DNA of 64,000 nt, taken from the NCBI GenBank assembly GCA_003577165.1, contig QEUM01000009.1:124001-188000 (forward strand). Reading direction: 5' to 3'. The DNA comes from Armatimonadota bacterium. GTDB lineage: Bacteria > Armatimonadota > Fimbriimonadia > Fimbriimonadales > ATM1. The notes under the pieces are model-generated. The model saw only the letters and a list, made by a program, of their open reading frames with translations. It searched no databases and had not been told where the DNA came from. The position numbers and the translations under genes were made by a program. Below, one piece after another: positions 34,683-42,598 of the stretch; positions within the stretch are counted from its first letter, which is position 1; every line of letters begins with the position of its first letter.

Positions 34683-36152
34683 TCAATTCATCCTGATCAG
34701 GGCGCGCGCCCCGCTCAGGCTGAACAGGGAGAGCCAGCCTCCTCCCATGATTTTGCCGCAGACGGGGAGAAACACCAGGGCGAACAGGATCGTGATCGTC
34801 AGAAGCCTGATCCACGGCTGAGATTCGAGGAACCCGGACTGGAGCAGGGCAAGTCCCACCCCTCCGCCGAGTACGGCAGGCAGAGCCGCCTGGCCCGTTA
34901 CGAGACCGAGTTGCCCTGCTGGGACCTGAAACGCCCGAGAAGCCGAGACCATTCCGATCACGCTCGCCGCGGCTGCCACTGCGGCGATCACGACACACGG
35001 CGGAATTGGGTCTCCGTGAGTCATCGGCGCGATCGCGAAGGCGATGACGGAACCCGCAAGAGCGGAGAGCCACACCGTTGCGGCCGGAACTGGCTTCCCT
35101 ACTGCCAGCATTGCGTTAGTAGAAATGAAGGTGAAGATGCGCAGAAACGCTCCGAGAGCGAGAATTTGCGCTGGCAGCACCGCATCTCTCCATTTCTCGC
35201 TGAACACGATCGGCAGGGCGTCCGGCATCACGACGATCATGAGCGCAACCAACCCCGCAGTCGCCATTCCGATCGACTTGACGGAACGAACGAACATGGA
35301 TCGCAATCTTTCGGGATCGTTCGCGTGGTTCGCAAGGATTGGAAACAGAGTGTTGTTTGCCGCGTGCCCCACGAGAGCGGCGGGAGTAATCGCTCCATTC
35401 GCCAGGCCGAACACTCCGGCCGCAGCGTCTCCGACACGCCAGTTGACCGCCGCTCGACTGAAAGACTCGAGGAGAGAACTCGGGATGTTGCTCATCAATA
35501 TCCCATATCCCCGCTTCGTGATTTCGCGCGCGACGTTGCGCTCGTACGCGAGTTTTGGAATCGTTGGACACAGGATGTTTGTGATGAGGACGCTTGCGGC
35601 GACGCGAGAGAGGTGCATGGTCACGAGAGACCACACTCGATCTTCTGGGCCGAAGTAGGAGAGCGACACGATGCCTGCCGCAACCCCGATCAGCGCTCCG
35701 GAAGCGTCCGATATGGATTGCTGGGCGAACTTGTAAGCGCGCATGAGCCGTGCGTAGGGCACGAGGCGAAAGCTGTCGAGCATTTGGCCGAGCGCCATCA
35801 CCTGCAGCACCGCGACAAGCCTCGGACTGTCGAGGACAGTTCCCGCGACGGGGGCCGAGAGGATGAGAATGCCCGTCCAGAGCAACCCAGACGAGAGGGC
35901 GAGTGTGTAGACGGTCGGTACGACACGATCCTCGTCGCCCTGATGAGCGATGAGGGCTTGGAGAACGCCTCCGACCCGCAGCATCTCGACGAAGACGGTG
36001 ATGGCGAGTGCGGCGTTGAGCACGCCGAAATCCTCCTTCGTAACGTAGCGAGCGAAGACGATGCTGGCGAGGAGGACGGCGCCCCTGCTCCCGAGTAGGC
36101 CGAGGCCCTGCCAGAGGCACCCCAGGGTGGCTGTGCGCTTCAGTCGGCTCAT
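34683..36152 (-). CDS. Wzx-like polysaccharide flippase (MOP superfamily)
   Basis: The 489-residue protein has about 12-14 hydrophobic segments and resembles WzxC-type flippases, which move undecaprenyl-linked sugars across the inner membrane. The N-terminal FARYVTKEDFGVLNAALAI stretch and a central SFSRAAVNWRVGDAAAGVFG are family-like. No glycosyltransferase or polymerase lies beside it, so the substrate cannot be inferred. The ribosome-binding site is weak. Confidence 0.82.
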   Translation of the reverse strand: MSRLKRTATLGCLWQGLGLLGSRGAVLLASIVFARYVTKEDFGVLNAALAITVFVEMLRVGGVLQALIAHQGDEDRVVPTVYTLALSSGLLWTGILILSAPVAGTVLDSPRLVAVLQVMALGQMLDSFRLVPYARLMRAYKFAQQSISDASGALIGVAAGIVSLSYFGPEDRVWSLVTMHLSRVAASVLITNILCPTIPKLAYERNVAREITKRGYGILMSNIPSSLLESFSRAAVNWRVGDAAAGVFGLANGAITPAALVGHAANNTLFPILANHANDPERLRSMFVRSVKSIGMATAGLVALMIVVMPDALPIVFSEKWRDAVLPAQILALGAFLRIFTFISTNAMLAVGKPVPAATVWLSALAGSVIAFAIAPMTHGDPIPPCVVIAAVAAAASVIGMVSASRAFQVPAGQLGLVTGQAALPAVLGGGVGLALLQSGFLESQPWIRLLTITILFALVFLPVCGKIMGGGWLSLFSLSGARALIRMN

Positions 36153-36215
36153 GGGCCTTGTGGGTGCTTCCTCTTCTTGCGCGCTGTCATACTTGCGACC
36201 ATTGGGGGTGACTCG

Positions 36216-36572
36216 ATGTCACGGACAATCGTGTTATACGGCCGGGCAACAGGTATTGAGCCCGGAGACAACGAAACGACGGCCGTAGTGCCCTGGAAGG
36301 ATGCGTTCAACTTCCAGGAGAACGCAGGTTATATGATAGACGGAGAGTACGAAAACGCTGTAATCCTCCCCGTTAATTCAACGCCGAACATGGCATTGAC
36401 CGGGGCTGTGCACATCAGCGTGGACCGGGGTCACGTGAATTTCAAGGAATTCAGGGTGGAGTTTTGGCTCGGCGAACTGCCGTACGCGAAGAACCATCAC
36501 ACTTCTGAATTGGCGCCTCTCGACTTCGATTGGGTGGCCTACGTCCCGTGCTTCGCAAGCGTTAGGGGATAG
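36216..36572 (+). CDS. Small unknown protein before the cytochrome b gene
   Basis: A 118-residue protein starting MSRTIVLYGRATGIE; GGTGA lies four bases before the ATG at 36216, which favours this start over one 13 codons upstream. It is predicted beta-rich, with FNFQENAGYMIDGEYENAVI and HISVDRGHVNFKEFRVEFWL, and has no signal peptide, membrane segment or known motif. It sits 17 bases before the cytochrome b gene. Function unknown. Confidence 0.62.
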   Translation: MSRTIVLYGRATGIEPGDNETTAVVPWKDAFNFQENAGYMIDGEYENAVILPVNSTPNMALTGAVHISVDRGHVNFKEFRVEFWLGELPYAKNHHTSELAPLDFDWVAYVPCFASVRG

Positions 36573-36589
36573 AATTCTCGCCGGTCGTG

Positions 36590-37291
36590 ATGGCTCGGAT
36601 CGTACGAAAGCATCCCTGGATCATAAGGTTCTGTCACTGGGCCAACTTCGCATGCCTCATCACGATGATGTGGAGCGGAATGCTCATCTACTGGGCTCAC
36701 CGACCTTACCGGATCGGAATTGGGGACTGGACTCTGGTTCGGCTGTTTCCTGATTCTTTCTATGACTTCTTCACTGACCTCGGCCCGCTTCGCATGGATC
36801 ATCGACTCGCGGAAGGCATCGCCTGGCACTTCGCGTTTATGTGGCCTTTCCTGCTGACGGGACTCGCGTACACCGTCGGCCTGCTATGGACGCGTGAGTG
36901 GCGCAGCCTTGTGCCGAATCGCAAAAGTATCAGAGATGCGATGCGAGCGATTTGGAATGATATTCGCCTTCGGAAACACGTAAGGCCGGAGGGCAAGTAC
37001 AACGGCGCCCAGAGGTTCGCGTACACGGGTGTCTTGGTGTTGGGCCTGTTCTCGGCTGCATCCGGTTTCGCACTCTGGAAACCCGTTCAGCTCGCGTGGC
37101 TCACTTCGCTGCTCGGAGGCTACCAGATGGCTCGCGCAATTCACTTCGCCTGTTGGCTGGGGTTTGCTCTGTTCCTGATCGTTCATGTCGTTCAAGTGAT
37201 GCGGGCCGGGTGGGGGAACTTTTTCGGGATGATTTCAGGTTGGGAGCGCGCGCCGCGCGAGCCTGCGATGGAGTCAGGAGAGGCATCATGA
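36590..37291 (+). CDS. Cytochrome b561-type membrane subunit
   Basis: The 233-residue protein has four or five hydrophobic helices with His residues placed for haem ligation (IIRFCHWANF, AEGIAWHFAFMW, ARAIHFACWLGF, FLIVHVVQVM), as in the cytochrome b subunits of formate dehydrogenase or Ni-Fe hydrogenase. It probably exchanges electrons with the quinone pool for the molybdopterin protein encoded next, whose ATG overlaps its stop (ATGA). A GTG at 36587 gives one more residue. TAGAAT ends 11 bases before that GTG. Confidence 0.85.
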   Translation: MARIVRKHPWIIRFCHWANFACLITMMWSGMLIYWAHRPYRIGIGDWTLVRLFPDSFYDFFTDLGPLRMDHRLAEGIAWHFAFMWPFLLTGLAYTVGLLWTREWRSLVPNRKSIRDAMRAIWNDIRLRKHVRPEGKYNGAQRFAYTGVLVLGLFSAASGFALWKPVQLAWLTSLLGGYQMARAIHFACWLGFALFLIVHVVQVMRAGWGNFFGMISGWERAPREPAMESGEAS

Positions 37292-38028
37292 TCGAAGAGG
37301 AGCGCGAGGATTTAGAACTCCAGCGGATGACGCGTCGGTCGCTTCTCGGCGCTGCGGGAGGGATCCTCACCGCAGGTGCCGGTCTCGGCTGGCTCATGAC
37401 GAGGAGCAAGGAGGGCCAACTGCCCTGGCCGCTCCGTCGAATGTTGGAGTTCAACGAGACGTTCGGGACATCCGTGGTGGGAGCGGACGCTCTCGCGCCG
37501 GATGCTTCTTCCCTGCCCCTTACTCAGCCGCCCAGGGTCAACGGCCGTATCGGCAGAGGTTCGGTGCCTCCCGCCAGCGAGTACGCACTTCGAGTCAGCA
37601 TCGGAGGACGCACGGTCGCGGCGCTGAGTCTTACTGACGTAATGGCGCTGCCCAGAACAGTTCTCACGACGGAAATGAAGTGCGTCGAGGGGTGGAGCCA
37701 AGTCGTCCGGTGGGGGGGAGTGAAGCTATCTGACCTGCTCGCATCTGCAGTCGGAAGCCAGGAATCGAAGTACGTGCAAACGGTGTCGCTCGACGGGAAG
37801 TACTTCGTCGGACTCGACTGGCGAAGCGCGATCCACCCGCAAACGCTGGTGTGTTACGAACTGAACGGTGCGCCTCTGCCTGCTCTGCACGGCGCGCCTC
37901 TTCGCGTGTATCTCACCAACAAATACGGCTACAAGAGTCTCAAGTGGCTTGGAGAGATCAGACTAACTTCGAACCGTCCGAAGGATTACTGGGCAGAGAG
38001 AGGGTACGACTGGTTTGGCGGGCTTTAG
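37288..38028 (+). CDS. Sulfite-oxidase-fold molybdopterin oxidoreductase (MsrP/SUOX-like)
   Basis: The 246-residue protein has a Tat-type signal (TRRSLLGAAGG) and a sulfite oxidase molybdopterin-binding domain. The Mo-ligating Cys lies in TEMKCVEGWSQ, followed by RWGGVKLSDLL, KYFVGLDWRSA and HGAPLRVYLTNKYGYKSLKW. With the overlapping cytochrome b gene it resembles MsrPQ-like or similar membrane-linked periplasmic molybdoenzymes; the substrate (methionine sulfoxide or other) is unresolved. Confidence 0.87.
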   Translation: MIEEEREDLELQRMTRRSLLGAAGGILTAGAGLGWLMTRSKEGQLPWPLRRMLEFNETFGTSVVGADALAPDASSLPLTQPPRVNGRIGRGSVPPASEYALRVSIGGRTVAALSLTDVMALPRTVLTTEMKCVEGWSQVVRWGGVKLSDLLASAVGSQESKYVQTVSLDGKYFVGLDWRSAIHPQTLVCYELNGAPLPALHGAPLRVYLTNKYGYKSLKWLGEIRLTSNRPKDYWAERGYDWFGGL

Positions 38029-38060
38029 AATCGAAAGCAGCCGCGCTCAATAAAGTTGCA

Positions 38061-38088
38061 GCCCGGATTCCCTAGTAGGAATCCGGGC
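38061..38088. terminator. Perfect 11-bp hairpin between convergent genes
   Basis: GCCCGGATTCC and GGAATCCGGGC pair perfectly around the six-base loop CTAGTA. It lies between two convergent genes and could terminate either, but neither side has a clear U-tract, so it may be a dispersed palindromic element rather than an intrinsic terminator. Confidence 0.6.
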
Positions 38089-38116
38089 TACGACTGTTCG
38101 AAGGGAAAGAAGGCCG

Positions 38117-38908
38117 CTACTCCTTGACGAAGCCTTCGTAGGCGACCGTGTACTCCTGTCGATTCGGGTCGTACTCAATCGTGTACTTCGTTGGATAGTA
38201 GCCGCGCTTCTGAAAGGCCGCGGGCATCTTGATGGGAATCGAGACCTTTTCCTTCTTCATGAGATGCGCGACTGTGACCATCGGCTCGATGAAGGTGACG
38301 GTGCCGTTGTAAGAGCCCCAGATCAGAGTGTAGGTGAAGGGCTGGCCGTTCAGCTCCGGAGTCGCGAGGTCAACCCAGTGGGCGCCCATCGTCGGCTCTT
38401 CCGACTCGGGAGCGTAGATGTAGCCTTCCGGCATGAACTTCGCGTCCGGCTTCTTCTGAAATTTCGAGAGATCGGACCTATCGAGCACGATCTTGCTCCG
38501 ATCGTCTTGAGAAATCATGTAGAAGTGGAAATCGAAGTGGGGCACGTCGTAGATCTTCGGCGGAATGTGGCCCTTCGGATTCCAATCGACTCCGATGTGG
38601 TCGAACACCGTCTTTCCGACTGCTTCCTTCGGAAGTTCGAGCCGATACTCGTAACTCCGCATCTTTGTGTCGGCGGGAAGATCGGCGGGAAGACCGGATA
38701 GAGAGTTTTGCGAGAAGGTGACTCCGAGGCTGATTGGAGTTCCATCCTTCGCCAGTCGTGCCCACGACCTTACGGTCCCGTTTCCGAGGAGCGTCGTTTC
38801 GCCGATGTAGTACCCGGAATCCTTAAGTTTGCAATTCTCGCATGCATCCGCCGATGAAGCAGTAGATAGGACGGCGAACGCTGCGGCGATCAACATTGTC
38901 CGCTGCAT
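38117..38908 (-). CDS. Secreted DUF5602-like protein
   Basis: The 263-residue protein has a signal peptide (LIAAAFAVLSTASSADA) and then CENCKL. The VPHFDFHFYMIS motif and the surrounding HIPPKIYDV are typical of DUF5602/TTHB210-like proteins, which have no established function. It is beta-rich and probably extracytoplasmic. An AGGAGGT ribosome-binding site lies about 12 bases before the ATG. Confidence 0.75.
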   Translation of the reverse strand: MQRTMLIAAAFAVLSTASSADACENCKLKDSGYYIGETTLLGNGTVRSWARLAKDGTPISLGVTFSQNSLSGLPADLPADTKMRSYEYRLELPKEAVGKTVFDHIGVDWNPKGHIPPKIYDVPHFDFHFYMISQDDRSKIVLDRSDLSKFQKKPDAKFMPEGYIYAPESEEPTMGAHWVDLATPELNGQPFTYTLIWGSYNGTVTFIEPMVTVAHLMKKEKVSIPIKMPAAFQKRGYYPTKYTIEYDPNRQEYTVAYEGFVKE

Positions 38909-39031
38909 GAGCTTTGTGGTTACCTCCTATGACAATTGGTGGGTGCGACCGTTCCGCCCTCGTGCGTCAAGGCCCATCGGGAACGAGTCGACCGGCGAAC
39001 TATACCGGGAAAGTCGCAGTCCAGAGTCCGA

Positions 39032-40849
39032 TCAGTTCGAGCCGGAGGCTGAGAACTGTTCCCACAGGCTCTCGAACTCGGAAACCATTCGAGCGAGAAC
39101 GGAGAACCCGCCTTCCCAGAAATCGGGATCCGACATGTCCACTCCTACGATGTTCATCATCTCCTGCGGAGAGATCGAGCCGCCGGATGACAACACCTCG
39201 ATGTACTTCTCCGCGAATTCGCTGCCCGACGCCCTTGCCATCTCGTAGAGCGACAGAACCAGCAGCTCACCGATGCTGTACGCGTACACGTAGAAGGGGA
39301 CCGACACGAAGTGCGGGATGTAACTCCACCAGATTCGGTGCTGATCGCCGAGTGTGAGGGAGGCGCCGAACATTTCCTGCAGGTTCTTTTGCCACAAGGC
39401 ACCGAAGTCGTCCGACGACAACTCGCCCTTCTCCCGACGCCAAGCGTGACACTCCGATTCGAAGCGATACATCGCAGACTGGCGGAAGATCGTGGCGAAG
39501 ATCCCCTCAACCTTCTCCGCGTAGAGGGCGACTTTGTCCTTCAGCGTCGCACGGGAGACGATGCTGTCGAAGACCAGCATTTCTCCGAAGGTGCTCGCCA
39601 GTTCAGCCATTGGAAGCGTCGGATGGTAGTTGAACAGGGACTGCTTGGAGGCGAAAACGTCATGCACGCCGTGGCCCAACTCGTGCGCAAGCGTCATCAC
39701 GTCGTCCATCTTGTTCATGTAGTTCATGAGGACAACCGGATGAAGGTCGGGCGTCACGCCCGAGCAGAACGCGCCTCCGGTTTTGCCTTGCCGTGGCTCG
39801 GCGTCAATCCAAGAATTGACGAAGAACCGCTCCGCTGCATCGGCGACCGGGTCGGAGAATCTCCTGAACGACGAGAGAACGATCTCCTTCGCCTCGTCGA
39901 ACCCTACTCGCTCCTCCGTTTCGAAGAGGGGAGCATACCGGTCAACGTGCGTGAGTTCCGAGAGGCCGAGGATGCTCTTCTTCACACCGTAGAATCGCTC
40001 CACCAGCCCATAGTGCTTCCTGCACAAGTCCATGACCATGTCCACCGTCTCGCGGTCGAGTTCGTTGGCGATGTGTCGGGACTGCTGCGGGAACTCGAAT
40101 CCCCGCATTTCGTCTTCGATCTTCTTGTCGAGAAGTAAGGTGTTGTAAGTCAGCACCAGCGGCCGCTCCAGATCCTTGAGCCCGTTCGTCAGCGCGTCGG
40201 CTGCCGCTTGGCGGAGCGCGCGATCCGGTGAGCGCAGGAGGTCGAGCACCTCGCTGAGAGACATCTCTTCCTCAGATTCGCCCTCAGGTCGTTTCAACCT
40301 AAAGACATGGTTCGACGTAAGTTCGTCGTGGAGGCGATTCCACGCCCTCGTGCCGACGTTGGCGGTCTTTTCGAGGACGATCTCTTCCGGTTCTGAGAGC
40401 CGGTAGGGCGAAAGGGCGCGCACGCGACCCAGCCAATGAGCGTACGGCTGCAGTTCTTGAGAGGCGATGAGCTCTTCGGCACGATCCTCCGAAAGCGCCT
40501 GCAACTCGAGTTCGAAGAACATCAACGTGACTTGCACGTCGCTTCCCCTCTCCTGCATCTCCTGCATGAGCGCTGCCACATTTGGATCGCTGGTGTTCGC
40601 CGCGAACATGAGGTGGCCGAACGTAACGGGCTTGTAGAGTTCGTTGGTGATGGACTCGACTTCCCGGATCGCTTCGAGCAGTTCAGCCGGTGAGAGGTTC
40701 CCTACCTTGCCTCGGTATTTGTCCGCGAAGCGGTTCGCGGACTCCTGTACGCGCTGAACTGTCGCGCGAATCTTGGGGTCGTCGATCCCGGAGAAGAGAG
40801 CGGAAAGGTCCCACTGTGCGGTGGCATGGGGCGCGGCTGCAGTTGTCAT
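39032..40849 (-). CDS. Oligoendopeptidase F-type M3 metallopeptidase
   Basis: The 605-residue cytoplasmic zinc peptidase hydrolyses short peptides. The catalytic motif is TLAHELGHGVHD, followed ~25 residues later by AELASTFGEMLVFD, which provides the third zinc ligand. The N-terminal helical region is family-like. The start at 40849 (MTTAAAPHATAQWD) is chosen because the upstream in-frame extension has no homology-like content. TATCCT lies 17 bases before it. Confidence 0.92.
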   Translation of the reverse strand: MTTAAAPHATAQWDLSALFSGIDDPKIRATVQRVQESANRFADKYRGKVGNLSPAELLEAIREVESITNELYKPVTFGHLMFAANTSDPNVAALMQEMQERGSDVQVTLMFFELELQALSEDRAEELIASQELQPYAHWLGRVRALSPYRLSEPEEIVLEKTANVGTRAWNRLHDELTSNHVFRLKRPEGESEEEMSLSEVLDLLRSPDRALRQAAADALTNGLKDLERPLVLTYNTLLLDKKIEDEMRGFEFPQQSRHIANELDRETVDMVMDLCRKHYGLVERFYGVKKSILGLSELTHVDRYAPLFETEERVGFDEAKEIVLSSFRRFSDPVADAAERFFVNSWIDAEPRQGKTGGAFCSGVTPDLHPVVLMNYMNKMDDVMTLAHELGHGVHDVFASKQSLFNYHPTLPMAELASTFGEMLVFDSIVSRATLKDKVALYAEKVEGIFATIFRQSAMYRFESECHAWRREKGELSSDDFGALWQKNLQEMFGASLTLGDQHRIWWSYIPHFVSVPFYVYAYSIGELLVLSLYEMARASGSEFAEKYIEVLSSGGSISPQEMMNIVGVDMSDPDFWEGGFSVLARMVSEFESLWEQFSASGSN

Positions 40850-41027
40850 GGGTGAGTTCCGTTCAGAGGATACCGACACGCAGGCTTCGAATTGCACTCG
40901 CAGTCCATTGGGCTCTGCGGGAGCGACTTCGCCTTTGGCGAGCGCTTCGGAGTGCGCTGTCGAACGCCGAAAGTTCGGGCGGCCCTGGAAGCGGTCGCCG
41001 GCATGCGCCGTGCATGGCGTGCGGAAT
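40850..41027. other. Intergenic region between pepF and tRNA-Arg
   Basis: This 178-base stretch, together with the tRNA and the 91 bases after it, is the longest gap between protein genes. No gene, strong hairpin with U-tract, or repeat is evident. Confidence 0.5.
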
Positions 41028-41103
41028 TGGCGCCCTCGGAGGGATTCGAACCCCCGACGCCCGCCTTAGGACGGCGGCGCTCTATCCTCTGAGCTACGAG
41101 GGC
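41028..41103 (-). tRNA. tRNA-Arg (anticodon CCU)
   Basis: A full cloverleaf can be folded: acceptor GCCCTCG/CGAGGGC, D-stem GCTC/GAGC with the loop AGAGGATA, anticodon stem CCGCC/GGCGG around loop GTCCTAA (anticodon CCT), a five-base variable region and a T-arm GGGGG/CCCTC with TTCGAAT (one G-U pair). The discriminator is G and CCA is encoded in the DNA. It reads AGG codons. Position 32 is G, where a pyrimidine is usual. Confidence 0.93.
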
Positions 41104-41180
41104 GCAGCGGCGAGAATACCCACCTGCCGGGCGCTTCCGACGCAGCCTTGCGTACAAAGTCTTGGACGCCCGTCTACCGG

Positions 41181-41186
41181 TAAAAT
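41181..41186 (+). promoter_or_regulatory. -10-like TAAAAT eight bases before the cysS GTG
   Basis: TAAAAT ends eight bases before the GTG at 41195 and argues for that codon over a TTG at 41162, which would lie upstream of the transcription start. Confidence 0.5.
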
Positions 41187-41194
41187 CGAACGAA

Positions 41195-42589
41195 GTGCCC
41201 GCAGTCCGCCTCTACGACACCCTCACGCGCCAAACCGTGACCCTGCAGCCCCGCGACCCAGATCGCGTATCAATCTACACGTGCGGCCTCACGCCACAGG
41301 GCGCTGCCCACGTCGGCCACATGAGGGGCGCGGTCTTCTTCGACGTCGTGCGCCGGTGGCTCGAGGAACTGGGCTACGAGGTCGCCTTCGTTCAGAACTT
41401 CACGGACATCGACGACAAGATCATCCGGAGGAGTTCGGAGGAGGGAATCGAGCCCGCCGAGGTCGCGAAGAAGTACGTGCAGCTGTACCTCGAGGACTTG
41501 AAGTTGCTCGGTGTTCGGCCGGCGAAGTGGGTCTATGTCACCGAGAACATGGACGCCATTATCGAGATGGTCCAGAAATTAGTGGAGGGGGGGCACGCGT
41601 ACGTCGCCGAGGGAGACGTCTACTTCCGAGTGGAGTCCATGCCCGAGTACGGAAAACTCAGCCACCGGCGGCTGAACGACATGCAGGCGGGTGCGCGCAT
41701 CGATGTGGACGAACGAAAGGAACACCCGATGGACTTCGCCCTATGGAAGGCGGCCAAACAGGGCGAGCCGAGTTGGGACAGTCCTTGGGGGCCCGGCCGT
41801 CCCGGATGGCACATCGAGTGCTCTGCGCTCTCGCTGAAAGAACTCGGCCCGAATTTCGACATCCATGCCGGGGGGGTGGACCTCGTATTCCCGCATCACG
41901 AGAATGAAATCGCCCAGTCCGAGGCGTACCTCGGTCGCCCGGAGTTTGCGCGGATATGGATGCACTGGGGCGCGGTGCGGCTTGCCGAAAGGAAGATGAG
42001 CAAGTCCGAAGGCAACGTGTTGGCCGCAAGGCAGGCGGTGGAGACCTTCGGCTCGGGCGCAGTTCGGCTCTTCCTGTTGAGCACAGGCTACCGGAGTCCG
42101 ATCGAGTACTCCGACGAGCGCGTGGCCGAGGCGAAGCAAGCCCTGGCCCGGGTCCATGCCTCGCTAGACCGGGCGCGACAGGTTTTCGGAGACCCGGATC
42201 CAGCGGGCCCCAAGTCCGACGCGCACGTCGCGAACTTTTCGCAAGCGATGAGCGAGGATTTCAACACGCCAGGCGCGATCGCCGCCCTCCACGGGGTCAT
42301 CGGAGAACTGAACGACCTCCTGGCCGATGGCGCCGAGGACCGGGCCGGCCGAGCGTCGGAACTCGTCCGGACGGCCGAGTGGATGATGGGGATTCTCGGG
42401 TTCGAAGCGGACCAAGAGGGCGACTTCGGACAACTCACGACGGAGTTGATGCGTCTAATTGTCGGATGGCGCAATGAAATGCGGCGCGAGAGGCTCTACG
42501 CCTTCGCCGATCGAGTTCGCGACGACCTGAAAGAAGTCGGAATTGTCCTCGAGGACAGCGTCGAAGGAACGACGTGGCGACGCTCATAG
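41195..42589 (+). CDS. cysS: Cysteinyl-tRNA synthetase
   Basis: CysS charges tRNA-Cys. The 464-residue class I synthetase has the zinc Cys in YTCGLTPQ, the HIGH variant HVGH (GAAHVGHMRG), GWHIECSA, FPHHENEIAQSEA and the KMSKS loop (ERKMSKSEGN). It is close to the usual ~460 residues if started at the GTG at 41195; an in-frame TTG at 41162 would add 11 residues but precedes the TAAAAT hexamer. Confidence 0.95.
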   Translation: MPAVRLYDTLTRQTVTLQPRDPDRVSIYTCGLTPQGAAHVGHMRGAVFFDVVRRWLEELGYEVAFVQNFTDIDDKIIRRSSEEGIEPAEVAKKYVQLYLEDLKLLGVRPAKWVYVTENMDAIIEMVQKLVEGGHAYVAEGDVYFRVESMPEYGKLSHRRLNDMQAGARIDVDERKEHPMDFALWKAAKQGEPSWDSPWGPGRPGWHIECSALSLKELGPNFDIHAGGVDLVFPHHENEIAQSEAYLGRPEFARIWMHWGAVRLAERKMSKSEGNVLAARQAVETFGSGAVRLFLLSTGYRSPIEYSDERVAEAKQALARVHASLDRARQVFGDPDPAGPKSDAHVANFSQAMSEDFNTPGAIAALHGVIGELNDLLADGAEDRAGRASELVRTAEWMMGILGFEADQEGDFGQLTTELMRLIVGWRNEMRRERLYAFADRVRDDLKEVGIVLEDSVEGTTWRRS

Positions 42590-42592
42590 GAT
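42587..42592 (+). promoter_or_regulatory. -10-like TAGGAT six bases before the VanW-protein GTG
   Basis: TAGGAT begins at the cysS stop codon and ends six bases before the GTG at 42599. It could give a leaderless transcript independent of cysS. Confidence 0.4.
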
Positions 42593-42598
42593 AGAGCA

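Noticed and set aside
34632-36098. A 488-residue open frame on the plus strand
   Set aside because: It is antisense to the flippase gene, is rich in Arg, His, Asp and Glu with no domain, and reflects GC-biased codon use of the real gene.
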